From Diplosphaera chodatii (taxonomy: Eukaryota > Chlorophyta > Trebouxiophyceae > Prasiolales > Stichococcaceae), in assembly GCA_032358165.1 (NCBI GenBank), contig JAALGY010000051.1:496001-560000 (forward strand): a stretch of DNA of 64,000 nt, given 5' to 3'. Shown one piece after another: positions 11,901 through 24,437 of the stretch (the stretch's first letter is position 1; every line of letters starts with the position of its first letter). The position numbers were made by a program, and so were the translations under genes. The notes beneath the pieces were generated by a model. The model was given only the letters and a program-made list of their open reading frames with translations, had not been told where the DNA came from and made no database searches.

Positions 11901-14900
11901 AGCGCATGCCCGTCTTCAACCCGGCGATCCCCGCCGCGGCGCAGTTCCCGCTGGGGGGCGCGCCGCCCTTCGGCCTGGGCCCCGACGCCGGGGGCGTGTG
12001 GGCGCAGATCCTCGCCAGCCTGCCGCAGGTGCTGAAGCAGCTCCTTGGTTCATCAACACCGTCATTCTGGAAGCAGCGCTGTACCACGCTGTGAACATGC
12101 AGCTGCTGGGCGGCCCGGCAGCTTGGCGGGGCGGCAGCTGACACCCAACTTCCTGCGCCGCCAGCACAGAGCAAGCGGCTGCTCACTGCCAAATATCCGC
12201 CCATACAGTTGCAATGCCCTGACATGCCCTCCGATCGTGTGCCAACCCAGCATTTCGCATGTGTGCAGGGCGCTGGCGTGCCCGGGCAGCAGCCCCAGGC
12301 GGTGCCGGGGGCGTGGCTGCAGCAGGCGGCCCAGGCGGGCGGCGCCCCGGCCGCCGCACTCGCGCAGCAGGCTGCGGCCCGTCAGCAGGCGCAGCCGCCG
12401 CAGCAGCAGCAGGAGCCGCCTCAGCAGCCGCACCCGCAGCACCAGCAGCACCAGCCTGCGGAGGACCCTCCCGATGTCGCCATGATGGAGGCCGTCGTCA
12501 ACGCCCTGCCCGGCTCAGGTGAGCAACGCCACCATCCTACCAACGTGTGGCAGCTGCCGCAAACGCTGCACCTGCAGCGGGAGCTGCTTGGCGCGCGTCC
12601 CATCAGCGCAGGCGCAGCACCAGCAGCTCCAGCTACTGGTGCTGGTGCCCAGTCGAGAAGGGGCTGCAGGAAGTCCGTCAGGCTGACAACGACCGCACAG
12701 CCGCGGTGTGGTCGACGCCCCGCTGTCCCCCGCCCGCAGGCGAGATGGTGGAGACGCCGCACGGGGTGCTGGAGATGCCGGAGTTCGGGCTGTCGGAGGC
12801 CGAAAAGGCGTACCACGGGCCGCCCGACGACCGCCGCGCGCTCATGGCACACCGCAAGTGGCTGCAGGTGCCGTCCCTGTAACCCAGCGTCACTTTGTCC
12901 AGTGGAAACCCTTGCCATCAGTGGGATGCAGTGCGGTCCAGTGCAAACTGGTGTAGTGATATGTGCTGGATGTGTCAAGCAGTATGGTGTGCCCCATGCT
13001 TGAGTTGCTTTTCCGTACCCAGCGCACGCGCCGAACACTCAGCATGCGCCCGGTCGGGTCTGAAAGACGCTGAAAACGCTGCTGCGGGGCGCAGGAGGAG
13101 GGCGACAAGCGGGGGGAGGCGCGCGAGCGGTGGCTGCGGCGGGTGCAGGGGCGCAAGGGGCGCGCGGTGGCGCAGCGCGGCCGGGAGGCCGCCGCCGCGC
13201 AGCGCACCGCCAGGCGCGCTGCAGACGCCGCGGCGGCCGCCCAGAAGGCGCTCGCCGCGGCGGAGGCGGCCGCCGCAGAGGCCGCCGCCGCGCTGGAGAG
13301 GTGCGCGCCGGCGCCCGGCGCCGCCCCCCTGCCCTGCATCCACCTGCACTCTCTGGCTCCAACCTGCTGAGCGTTCGCAGGTCGAAGCCTTGTTTGAAGC
13401 ACAATGTGTCAGGTGCAGAGTGCCTAGAGGTACGCGACTGCAACAGCTGAAACGCCCTGCCACTTGCAGGTTGCTGCTCCTGTCGTCGCTCCACGCTGAC
13501 GGCTCCTGTGTGGCATGCACCGCAGGGAGGGGCAGCGGCGGCTGTCGGGCGGGGGCCGCGACCGCAGCCGGGAGCGCGACCGGCGGCGCGCGGCTGCTGA
13601 GGCCGCCCGCCGCTTCCCCATGGACGACGCCGCCCTCATGTCCCTGCTGTCCCGGGAGGCCGAAGACGCAGGTGAATGATGACGGCATGCGTCACTCCCC
13701 CGCCAGTGCGGCGCCGTCCTGTTGCCGCTGCGGGCCGCTGCGCACCCTGAACGGTCGTCCAAGCGGGTGTGGTAGCGTGTCAATCGGGTGCAGCCTTGCA
13801 CGTGGCAGGCCGGCTTCAGCTTGGCGGCCCCGCATCGGAGCCATTCGTCTTTGCAGCTCACTGTCTGAGTTATGACATGCGGTGCCCTCCGCAGGCGAGG
13901 CGCCGCCGGACTTCAGCGTGCCGCGGCCGCCGCTGCTGGCCGCGCAGGAGGGCGGGCACCTGGCGCCGGCGCTGTACGTCGCCGACTTCCTGGGCCACTT
14001 TGGGCGCGCGCTGGGCATCAGGCGCATGCCGCTGGCCGAGCTGCAGCGGCGGCTGGGGCTGGCCGACCACACGTCGCATCTGCAGCCCACCGCCAATGGC
14101 GTCAAGGAGGAGCAGGAATCAGAGCAGCAGGCCGGGGAGGCAGAGGGGGATGACGAAGCGCTTGCAAACGGTGCCGGAGGGCCGTCGGGCGACGATTGCG
14201 CAGCAGCTGCCGCGCCGCAGCCAGGCGGTGCCACAGCTGCGGCCGGCGCGCCGTCAGACGACCCCGCAGCGGCGGCTGCGGCCGGCGGGGCGGGCGCGGA
14301 GCCGGCTGCGCCGGTTGAGGCCGGGGCGGCCGCGGAGGCGGAGCCCGACACCGGCGTGGCGCCGGTGCACGAGCTGTACGAGGCGCTGCTGCGGGTGCTG
14401 CTCCAGGTGTGGGCGCCCTGGCTGCCACAGCTGCTTGACTGCGCCATGAGCCGAACTATGGCTGCAAGCACTGCACAGGGCCTGCAGTCAGCATGGAGGT
14501 CGATGGTGCTGTGATGATTTGACAGATGATTTGGCGGTCTCCCCTGTGCACCGGACTGTTGCGTCTGCGTCTGCCATGCAGCAGCATTCCATCTATGTCA
14601 GTACTTGGCAGCCAGCACACGCCTGCTCATGCAGGATTAGCAGCCGGCACGCACGATGGTCGAGGACTGCTTTCTCTAAAGATTGTTGTTATGTCGTACA
14701 AGCCAGCTGCGTGCGGTGCAGGACGCCGCGGTGGCGGGGCGCGCCGGGCGCATGGAGCGGCGGTGGGCCGCGATCCTGGGCCCCGGCACCTGGCCCGAGG
14801 TCCTGCGCCGCTACGCCCTCAACCGCGCAGGTGCGGGCTGACATGCAGAGCCGCGTGCAGACCCGCCCTTGTGCAGCTGCTGTGCTGCAGACGGTGCCAA

Positions 14901-17900
14901 GCCCCGGTCGGGTGCTGCTTGGCCATGGGCTGGAGGCGCCCGCCGCGTGCACGCGTCATCCCATAGCTGCAGCCAAGATGCGCGGCTCATCAGCGCCCAC
15001 ACATCAAGCCGCCCCCAACTACAGCTGGTCACGGTCCGTGCCCCGCTGGGCTGGACGTGCTCGATCGCTCAAGGGTGGCCGTCCCTGCGTTTCCGTGCAG
15101 CCAAGGCCGGCGGCACCGTGGCGGAGGCGGTGCTGGGGGCGGTGGGGGCGCTGGGCGGCGGCCCCGCAGCGGGCCTGACCCGCGAGCAGCACCTCGCGCT
15201 GCTGTCCTTCCTGTGCGACGAGGCGCTGGACACCGCGCTGCTGCGCAACCTGCTGCAGAGTGCGCCCCCACTTCCTGGTCCAGTGCAAAACACAGCCACA
15301 CTTCGGTCGGAAGTCACCCAGCAGATTGTTGTCCTGTCATCTGACAAGGAGCGCGGGTGCAAGGCACCGCAGAACCCTTTGTGCAGGATGCTTGCACCTG
15401 ACACACCACCTTTGCGGCTGCTTCCACCAGCGAGGGCGCAGCGCATGAGTGACGCTTCCGAGAGAGCTCCAGTCGCCGTGCTGCAGAGTGGTCGGGAGCG
15501 TCCAGGAACACAGGTGCCTCTAGTGACCTCGCCACCCCCGAACCTGCAGGGCGCCTCGAAGAGGCGGACGCACTGCGGCGCAACCTGAAGGGCGGGCTGG
15601 CGGAGGAGCGGCGGCGGCAGCGGGGCCCCGGCGGCGGCCGCTCCCGCAAGGGCAGCACCGCCTCGCTCGGCGCCGCCGCGTCGGGCGTCGCGGCGCAGGA
15701 CGCCGGGCTTGAGCAGGTGGCCGCTTGTGACGGAGCGCACAGCGTGCAGGTTGTCCGATCAAGGGAACTGGACGCGCACAGAGGCGGCCTGTTGCACAGT
15801 GTCGTGCACATGAGCAAGGGGGCTGCTTCCAGCAGGCGCTGGGGGTCGTGGGTGTGAGGATGGAGTGTAGTCGTGGACATTAGGGCTGTACCATTCTTCT
15901 TCACACCTATCCAGCTCTTACCGGCAGTGCTTGGGCACGTCCAGGACGAAGCGGTGACAGCCAACGGGGTGGCGGAGGGCGGCGAGGGCACCCCGCAGCC
16001 AGACGGCCAGCCTGGCGGCGCTGCTGAGCAGGACAGGTGACCGGCACTCTGTTCACACAGCTTGCCTGCTCAGCTTTCCTGGCACAACAGGCCGGCCTGG
16101 TCCAGCTCAGCAGGCAGGGTGCCCCTGCGGCGTTTCCTCCCCGCGCCTGATGCTGCACGCCTGCTGCGCTGGCCCTGTATCTGAGCCCCGACAGCCGTGC
16201 AGGCGGCAGGAGCAGCTGGACCTGCAGCTGGAGGCGCTGCGGGTGCGGCGGAGCCCGCTGGGCACCGACCGCCTGGCGGGCCGCTACTGGTGGGGCCTCG
16301 CCGCGCAGCGCGCCGTCGTGTGGGTGGAGACGCCGCTGGAGGCCGCGCCGGACGCCGCGCAGCCCGGGAAGCGGGAAGCAGCGGCCGCCGGCGCGAAGCG
16401 GGAGGCCGGCTCCGTTGCCGCCGGCCCGCCGGCCACCCTGCAGCAGCACACGCAGCACCACCCGCCGCAGCTGCCGGCGCAGAGCCACGCCCAGCAGCCG
16501 GCGGCGGAGCGGCAGCAGGCCATGGGCTGCGACCTGGACCAGCGGCTGCGGCTGCAGCAGCAGCTGGCCGCGCTGCAGCGCCAGCACGGCGTCTCGCCCC
16601 AGCGCCAGCAGCTGCAGATGGTGCGCGGGCTGCCTCTGCTGCGATGATACTGCGCATGTTTCCGCTTTCACTGGCATCTCGCTTGCCACTATGTGTCATC
16701 GTGTTCCCCCAACAGACAAAGTGGCTGTTAGAGCATGTTTAATCCAAACAACAGCACCCCAAAGCGGCGCAAACCATGGGTGGTTGTTGTACAAACCACA
16801 GGAGCTGCTGTACCAGCAGCAGCTGGCCGCGGCCGGCGGCCTGAGCAACGGCACCGGCGGGCACGGCGGCTTGCAGCAGCAGCAGCAGAACGGCGGGCTG
16901 CAGAACGGCGGCAGCGGCGCCGCCGCCGGCGCGCGCAGCGGCTGGGCCCCGCCCGGCACCGACGGCTGGGCGCAGCTGCGGGCGCTGCAGCACGCGCAGC
17001 GGGTTACCGGCTTCGCCGTCAACTTCACGCACCCCGAGATGAACGCCCCGGAGGTGCTGGAGGCGTTCCACCGCCACCTCGCCACGAACGGCCACGCGTC
17101 CGGCGGCGGGCCCAGCGGCGGCCCCGCGGCGCCGAGCCAGCAGCCGCAGCAGCAGCAGCAGCAGCAGGCGGCGGGGGTGAGCCCGAAGCAGGAAGCGGCG
17201 GCGGCGGACGCCCGGCCGGCGGCCCGGCCGCTGCGGGACCCGGCGCCGGCGTGGGGCCTGCTCAGCGACGTCGGGCAGCTGGAGGCGGTGGCGGCGGCGC
17301 TGGACGAGCGCGGGGAGCGCGACGGCGCCCTGCTCGCCACCCTGCAAAAGCGGTGGGTCGTAGGGTGTTTCGGTGCAGCCCCAACCATGCAGTCCCAGCG
17401 CTGCAATGGCGTTGTGACGGCCGTGTGTCCAGAGGCAGTGAGCTGCGGTCTCACAGCCAGTAGTGGAACTCAAGTTGCTGCTGGAATGAAACTGCTGCAG
17501 TGCCGTGCCTGAGTGGCAGCAATCACGGCCAAGCAGTAGGATATGACTGCGGCGTGGCTGAACAAATGATTGCTCAATCGCCGCACTGATGTAGACAGCG
17601 CCTCATGCAGGCTGCCCGAGATCGCTGCGGCCATGGCGGGGGGCGCCGCAGCCGCTGTGTACTCGGACTCCGACGGCGAGGCGCCGGCGGCGGCCCCCAC
17701 CAGGCAGTCCCGCCGCGTCTCCGGCACGGGCGACGGCGGCGGCAGCAGGGGCCGCCCCGGCAGCGGCGCCTCGCACGACGCGATCCTGGCGGGCGGCGTG
17801 CTGCAGGTGCGTCGCCACGTGCCTGTCAAGAGTGTGTAAATCACCTGAGGCAGCGGCTTCCGTGTGCTGCACTGCATGACCTCTGACAGCCGCTGCCTCC

Positions 17901-20062
17901 AGCGCTCGTGTTGGTCACGCCTCTCACACCTGCGACACGTGGCATATGCAGGAGCTGCCGCCGGTGGAGGCGTCGGCGCTGGCGGCGGCGGCGGAGCAGC
18001 TGTCGGCGCTGTGCACCGCGGCGGGCGACTTCGGCATCCCGGAGCCCGCGGCCGGGGGGTGGCAGGGCCTGGAGGCGCGCGTGCACGCCGTCGCGCTGGG
18101 CCAGGCGCCGCCGGCCGCCGCAGCTGCAGACGGCACCACCCCTCCGGGTGAGCAGCATCATGACATGCGCAAACTGCGTGTGCAGGCTTGCCACGCGGCG
18201 CGAAACCAAAGTGCACATCCGAGGCATCCCTGGGTGCGGCAGCGGCGGCCGCCGGTCCATGAACATGGTCTCGGCCTGCGACACCGCCGTCCTGCGCAAG
18301 CCCGCGCCCTCAGCTGCGACCGCTGCCCTGCTGCGTCTGCAGACACCTTCGAGGCGCGCACGCTGGAGGCGCTGCGCGGCGCGGCCGGCGACGCGGAGGA
18401 GGCGATGTGGGCGGCCGCCTGCACCGCCGCGTCCGAGTACGCCCGCAACACCGGCCAGTCCGTCGCCAACCTGGTGAGTGCGCTGCCTGTGCATCTTTGG
18501 ACAACATGCTGAGTGCAGGCTCAGGTCACAACAAATGCCACCCGGCAGCATGCGTCTACCTCTACCCCATGCCAGCCAGCACACCACCTCGCTTCATTGC
18601 AGCGCTGTTCATAGGAGGCACCTCGCACCAGTCGACCAAGCCAGCTGGGCTTGAAAGCATTGGCCGAGCGTCCTGTGTCGGCAGCGGACCGGCTGGCCAG
18701 GCACACGGCCCGGGCGTGCTTGCTCACGCGCCATGGCCATTTGCGCAGGTGGGCGCGGAGATCGATGCGGCGGCGCGGGCGGGGCGCGACCGCAAGGGCG
18801 ACGACGAGGACGGCAGCGACGCCGACTCCGACGCCGAGGAGGAGCGCCGCGCCGAGCGCGCCGGCAGCAGGTGGCCCAACGATGTTTATCGCTGTTGTCC
18901 CATGCCAGCCTGGTTCGTCGTGCTCATGTCCGGCGCGGTGTGAAGACCCTTTCCTAGACCACGGCTGCACACTATAGCTGCTGTCGGAAGCATCGGCATG
19001 CGCCCTTGGCATCACCAGGCATGGTGTTGCAGTTCCATCTCTTGGAGCGTAGCATGTCTACAAACGTTATGCCAGGTCGCGCAACCCTGCAGCTGACCAG
19101 GGACGGTGGCTGCTGCAGGGGCGCGGCGGCGGAGGCGGACGCCGACGGCTACGACAGCGAGGGCGGCAGCCCGGGCGCCGACCGCGGCGCCAGCGAGCCC
19201 CTCCCGGTGCGCGCTGCACTGTGTGGCTGCATTCGAAACCCGTCTACTGGATACGTGTGCAACCCACGTCATCTTGGTCTGCTCATGCTAGTCAATGGCG
19301 CGGGTTGAAGCCTACTTTTGTGCCTGTTGTGGGGCACTGCAATGTTGCTCAGGCGCAAGCCCTTGTTGCTGCTCCGTCCCCAATTCAGCACTGAGACCCC
19401 GGCGCGCAGGACGGCGGGGTGCTGTCCGTGCTGGAGCTGTCGGACGGGGAGGAGGAGAAGAAGGCGGCCAAGCGGTCGGGGGGGCGGCCGTCGCGCGCCC
19501 GGGGCGCCCCCAAGCTGTGGCGCTCCCTGCGCGAGCGGCTGCTGTGGCGCGTGGACCTGGCCGCCGCCGCCACCGTGCCTCGCGTCGCCTACTGCGCCAT
19601 CGTGCTCGGGGTGCGCGACCGTGTCAAGCTGCGCAGCAGGCGCCCCCCACCTGGCCCAGTGCAGCGACGGTCTGCTGCACAGCACGTGCCAAGTTCTGCA
19701 GTGGCATGCCCAGCTGCTAGACTCGTCTTCAAACCTGCATGCGCCACAAGCTTGCTGACGTGCCCACTACACGCCGCCCAGCGGTGCAAATCCTGATTCA
19801 ACCAGTCACCCTGTGTTTGGCGCCGCAGCTGTGCGGCGGGGAGCTGCTGGAGACGCTGGAGGCGCGGGCGCGGCGGGCGGAGCAGCGCCGCTCCTCCCGC
19901 ATCCCCCTCAACCCGCCGCCGCCGCCCAGCCGCGCGGCCGAGAAGGCGCGCAAGGCCGCCGCCGCGGAGGCCGCGGGCGCCGCGGAGCTCCCGCAGCAGC
20001 GCAAGCGCAAGGCCGCCGGCAGCTACCAGCTGCTGGCCGGCAAGGGCTTTGGCGGCTACTGA
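8939..20062 (+). CDS. HARE-HTH / DDT / WHIM chromatin-remodelling protein (RLT-like)
   Basis: A giant multi-exon gene related to plant RINGLET (RLT)/homeobox-DDT proteins, partners of ISWI remodellers. Domains, by position: HARE-HTH in two exons (10149-10307, RLKPGTIKHCALTVLKDAG; 10523-10640, DEAFVRTAKGVYALS); Gln/Ala-rich stretches (11640-12030, 12270-12520); basic coiled coil (13093-13300); DDT (13570-13670, FPMDDAALMSLLSREAEDA, and 13895-14090, YVADFLGHFGRALGIRRMPL); a TWPEVLRRYALNRAG motif (to 14830); WHIM1 (15102-15257, EQHLALLSFLCDEALDTALL); WHIM2 (16225-16345, RRSPLGTDRLAGRYWW); Gln-rich linker; WHIM3 (17255-17350, LEAVAAALDERGERDGALL). Acidic and basic tails follow, ending KGFGGY at TGA 20060-20062. 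No homeodomain is visible. The HARE domain precedes DDT, unlike land-plant RLTs. A start at ATG 8939 is a guess. That all exons belong to one gene is inferred from domain content and continuous strand. Confidence 0.8.
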
Positions 20063-20305
20063 CCGAAAGACGACGGCGACTTGCTGGGGGCTTGTTCTGT
20101 CAATCCACTGGGCTGCAGCGGGCACAGAAGCACAGTAGACATTGACACACCTCCGGCGTGGGTACAGTCTTGCAGCTGGGCGTTCAACGATAAGCAGCGC
20201 ATGCTGAGGGCCCTGTGTTGCATGAGCAAAAGACGGCAGGGCAGCCCCACAGGAGACGCAGCAGTGTGCTTGTCCTGGTTGTGCAGCAGCGGACCTGAGC
20301 GGGCC

Positions 20306-20310
20306 TGTAA
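20306..20310 (+). promoter_or_regulatory. TGTAA poly(A) signal of the DDT gene
   Basis: TGTAA located 244 nt after the stop at 20062, the first such signal downstream. Confidence 0.45.
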
Positions 20311-20783
20311 ATGCTGGCATGGGCAGTCTGTGCATGCTCGTTCTTGCTATTCTGCAGACGCCTGTCCACCTGCTTGTTGGTTCGCCCCACAGCGGCTGTG
20401 GGCACTGCAGGTACGGTACCTCCGCGAAACAACCCTGCAATGCCTTGCCAATACAAGCACGATGTCGGTGCTGTCCAGTGCACACGTTCTGTACGGCAGC
20501 CCTTGCTTGGGCGGGGTGCTGCCAGCAGACGTGTGGAGTCGGAATGTACGCTCTCCCGCTCCACGAATTCTGCTCTGAAACGCTGGAGGCCGATGCATGT
20601 ATCCGCTGCAGGAAGGTCGTCGTACTGCTGCCGAGCTGTGCAGCAGCCGCTCTAGCTGTCTGCTCGATACTCACAGCACGATCACTTCCTTCATACGCAT
20701 GTTGTGTCGCACCCAGGATACTGTACACCCAACCATCGGCAGGGCGCTCCTGCTTCCACAACGAGGTGCAAGAGGGTTGGATC

Positions 20784-22178
20784 ATGACATTCCGGTTGTG
20801 TGACGTTCCACTTGAGGGCGATGCACCGAGCGACGGCGTTGATGAATGGGGCTGCGTCATAGAACAGCTGAGCTCCAAAGCACAGCCGCCATACTATTAT
20901 CTAGCGGCAGTTCGCTCGCCTGATGATCATCAAAAGCTTATAGGCTGGTACCTGGCTCGCTCCAACCTGGCTGGTCTCGGACTGCTTCCTGCAGACGATT
21001 TCAAGGGTAAGAAGCCAGACATTTGCTCTGCATTGCTCCATACCCCGCGACGCTTCAGACGCTTCAGTCTGCCGCGAGCTGCAAAGCTCGCGCAGAATCC
21101 TGATGATCTGTGTTCTATGTGAACCGGAAAGTGAAGCCCCCATCATGGCTTCAGCAGTGATACACAGCAGGACGTCTCTCTCAGCGCTGCCTTCAGACAT
21201 TTTGCAGCACATATGCGGCCTGTTCGATGATCCTGAGGACCTTGCAAGCTGTCACATGGTCGACAGAAGGTGCTGCCGTGTGCTTGGGTGATGTCCGCTG
21301 CACCTGGTCGTGCTGAAAGCCACAGCTCCTGCACGTGCGGGCCTGCTCAGGTTGAAGACAGCAATGTGGAGGCAAACCACTGTCCTGGAGTGGTGCAGAT
21401 TTTGCGAGGCAGCAAGGGCCGCCCTGCATAGCGCAGAGCCGCTCGACACTTACTTTTTTGATCTAGCAGCGCGGCACCGCTACCCGCTGCAGCAGCTCAG
21501 CACCACTGAGCTTCACTCCCGCACCCTGGGCTCGTACCTTGCGCAGGTGCAGGCTGGTGGCACGCACTCCATCCCAGTGCATGCATATATCAGCCTGATG
21601 AGTCAGCGGCAGCGAGCTGAACCCGTGCACAGCTAATATTGTTCCTGCCGTGATACACTGTCACCCTGATGCCCATTGATGGACCTGCGCAGGCGCCCAG
21701 CAGCCTGACATCCCTGCACGTCCTCAAGTGGAAGCCAGTAGCAGAGTGGCAGCGCCAAGTCACTCTGGCAAGGGCCCGCATGATCCCGCTGAGTGAGATG
21801 CTCCGGGGCATCTGCAGCCTGCGCAACCTGTCCTGCCCGGTATGCTCCGCCCGGCACCTCATGTTGTCCTCAAGTGCTTGCAAGCGCACTCACACCCTGC
21901 TGTGTGGCAGTGCGTTGCCAAGGTCCTCCACGGCATGGTCAGCCTGCATCGGCTTCTGGCCGTGTGAGCTGTTCCTGAATCCTGATGCACGATTGCCAAA
22001 GCGTCTGCTCAGCAGTTTGCAAACACATGAGCAGGTGCAGGACCTTGCAGCACGCGCTGCCCTCCCTGATGGATGCCGGGGCCCTGGCGGCACCCTCGCC
22101 TTTCTCCAGCCGCACCTCGCCGGGCTGCGTGATCTGTGCATCGACGATCCCTGGTACCACTGGGAGGTCGACTTCCAG
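20784..22178 (+). CDS. F-box / leucine-rich-repeat-like protein, interrupted or mini-intron gene
   Basis: An F-box is clear at about 21175-21285 (LSALPSDILQHICGLFDDP ... DRRCCRVLG), so the product would be a substrate receptor of an SCF ubiquitin ligase. Upstream, an exon from ATG 20784 (MTFRLCDVPLEGDAPSDG ... LLPADDFK) can be joined in phase by a 61-nt intron (21007-21067). Directly after the F-box an in-frame TGA at 21289-21291 breaks the frame, which then continues as CPLHLVVLKATAPARAGLL. A 63-nt in-phase GT-AG intron (21288-21350) could remove it. Downstream exons look leucine-rich: APSSLTSLHVLKW (21692 on), VLHGMVSLHRLLAV (about 21915-21965) and FLQPHLAGLRDLCIDDPW (to 22178). Further exons after 22178 are likely but not settled. 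Introns of 61-63 nt are much shorter than others here, so a decayed gene is also possible. Confidence 0.5.
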
Positions 22179-23931
22179 GTGCATCAATGCTGTCAGGCTC
22201 GGCACAGACCTGGATGCAGCTGTATCGCCGGTGTGTTGTAGCAGCAGGCCAACATTTGAGCCGCCTCCAACATGTGCCCGGTCCAGTGTTCGATGCATGG
22301 CAGCACGTGCTGCCGCCATGCATCAGGTGGTATGACATCTGATGACCGACGCAGCATTCAGGTGGGAAACCGAATGGCTACAGGGCCGTTTCCATGGCTG
22401 CGGGGCAGGAGCCGTACCAGCGCTACTGGATGGCCCAAGCTACGCCAGCGATGATTGGGAACAGGCAGGTATGCTGCAAAAGCCATCACATTTGCTGAAT
22501 GCAGCCGGTCACTTGTGTTGACTGCTTCGATGTTGCAACACTGATTGCAACCATGCCCAGCATTTCAACCGGCTCGCCGCTCGTTCAACCTCACGGCTGC
22601 TGTTTGCCCTGCTGTGCAGGGTGATCTGGCGTTCCCTTTACTCATACTCTGGCTCCAGGCTTCGCCCAGATTCCGGGTCGAAGCAAGGTAGGTGCGCGGT
22701 ACCAACCAACATCGTGAGGTCTTGCATCTCTGATGTCCAGCGTTGCAGCATGTCACAGCGTCAGAGCAGCTCGGTCGGATACCAGACAAGTGTTGACTCG
22801 TGCTGCAAAACGTTTCATTGCAGGCAGCGAGCAGGTCTGTCAGCGATCAACAGGTCGACGGCAGTGTGTGCTGTGCATGAAGCTATACTCATGCTCGACT
22901 GCAGCCCCACATCGCAGGGGTTTGCTGACTCGCGGCAGCAGTGCTTTGACCTGTGAGCAGATGCAGCTGCGCAGGCGCTGCCAACGGCGGCTCGCGGCCG
23001 CCATGCATGGCCCAGACCAAGGATGGGCTGGTTGCCACTCCGCAAGGGAGGACCCGTGTCAAGACGCATGCTTGCGCCGCTGTTGGATGGGCGAACAGCA
23101 GAGCAGGTTTGATTGTCTGCCATGCCAGGCTGTGAACGTGAAAGCAGAGGTTCGTTGCTGTGCACTCATTGATGTACCCGGCACAACCATCGATGCTGCA
23201 GATGCAGTTCAACGCCACCGCCGTGATTGTGTTGCGCTGCTGCTGCTGCTGCTGCAGTGCGACGCTGTATGTAGATGTCACCCATCTTGAGGGCAGGCAG
23301 AATACCGGACATGTGCACCGGATGGCACTCGCTGCACCAGGCGGCGGGGGGCAGCCGCCAAGACCCTTGGCTGTCCACTGTTGCCAGATAGCAGGCTTGC
23401 TACCCAGTCTGCAGCACTGGTGCAGTACATGTCTGCACTGCAATGCGAGCAGCATGTAAGGGTTCAGCACTCCTCGTGGAATTGAAACCCTGGTTGCACT
23501 TACAGTGGCCACACCGCCACAGGGTATCAAGTGTGTTGGCACACCACGCGGCTCGCTCCATGCATCGTGCATTGACACATGTGCTGTCTCAACAAGGTGA
23601 GGCACTCTGCCCGAGCAACCCACGAGCGACTCAGACTCCATATACAGATGTCATTTTAGCTTGGGTGTCAGTGTCCCCTCGAAAATTTTGCAACTCAGCC
23701 AACAGCTACAATATATTTGTCTCCTTGAACGCCGTGTCCAGTTGGCCGTTTGCTTCAGCGGAATGCCACCATGGTAGTCCCGATTGACACCACTTCTTAG
23801 ACTAGGGTCCCAGCATAATGAGCAAGGCCGCGCATCATTGTTTTGATGAAAAGAGAAACGGCCCCGATCGCCCGATAAACAGGCACACACCTTCCCAACT
23901 CATCTGAGAGTCCCCCCAAGGCTCTCAGAAC
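22179..23931. other. Unresolved region after the F-box gene
   Basis: Likely holds the last exons and 3' UTR of the F-box gene; possible exons lie at about 22363-22466 (WETEWLQGRFHGCGAGAV) and 22620-22687 (GDLAFPLLILWLQASPRF), neither firmly joined. A CTG/GCA microsatellite lies near 23238-23256. From about 23790 the sequence becomes less GC-rich towards the tRNA gene. No second gene could be supported. Confidence 0.35.
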
Positions 23932-23935
23932 AAAA
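23932..23935 (-). terminator. Pol III T-run after tRNA-Glu
   Basis: AAAA on the plus strand, i.e. TTTT on the tRNA strand, about 20 nt past the tRNA 3' end; fits a weak RNA polymerase III terminator. Confidence 0.5.
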
Positions 23936-23954
23936 CTTAGAACTAGATTCTCTA

Positions 23955-24027
23955 TTCCGCTGCCGGGAATTGAACCCGGATCTTACGGGTGAGAGCCGTA
24001 TATACTAGCCGATTATACTACAACGGA
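23955..24027 (-). tRNA. tRNA-Glu (CUC anticodon)
   Basis: Reading the minus strand, a 73-nt cloverleaf folds well. The acceptor stem TCCGTTG pairs with CAGCGGA, followed by discriminator A. The anticodon stem is TACGG/CCGTA around the loop CTCTCAC, placing CTC at positions 34-36, which decodes GAG (Glu). The T arm is CCGGG-TTCAATT-CCCGG, containing the B-box of the internal promoter. No intron is present and CCA is not encoded, as expected for a nuclear gene. It sits alone between the F-box and glycosyltransferase genes. Confidence 0.95.
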
Positions 24028-24437
24028 GGTAGGTTGGGGGGTGATTTGTGTCAGGGATGTTCCTGACGACTTTGAGTGGTAAGCTGCGACAGGTGCTAGT
24101 CTATAACCTTACAATTTTGATATCTGCTTATCCTTTCTTGCTTCACCTCCTTCACTGCAATAGCTGCCACGGCGCCGGCGGTGGCGGCGGCAGCAGGGGC
24201 AAGGGCAGCTCAGCTGCTGCGGTGTACCACCAATGCTGCCATGTGTTCATCTGCGTGCTTCAGGCACAGGGCGCAGCAGCCTAGTGTCTGATTATCCTCT
24301 TCGAATTCCTCGGACATGCCAACAATCTGGTGCTCAGCACCGGGCGGTGCCCTCGGACGAGTGTGCAGTGTTGCTCGGTGCAGCATGGCACAAATGCACG
24401 GCTTTCGTCCGACCAGTCGACAATACAGCTTGTTATT

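Noticed and set aside
20319..20783. Plus-strand open frame upstream of the F-box gene
   Set aside because: Cys-rich, no domain, no start context; only the part from 20784 is protein-like and splices to the F-box.
19589..20878. 429-codon minus-strand open frame
   Set aside because: It overlaps the last exons of the DDT gene and shows no domain; composition is Cys/Ser/Ala-rich as in antisense frames here.
22889..23641. 250-codon minus-strand open frame
   Set aside because: No motif, stretches of Cys/His and a Gln run from the CTG repeat; no supporting splice sites.
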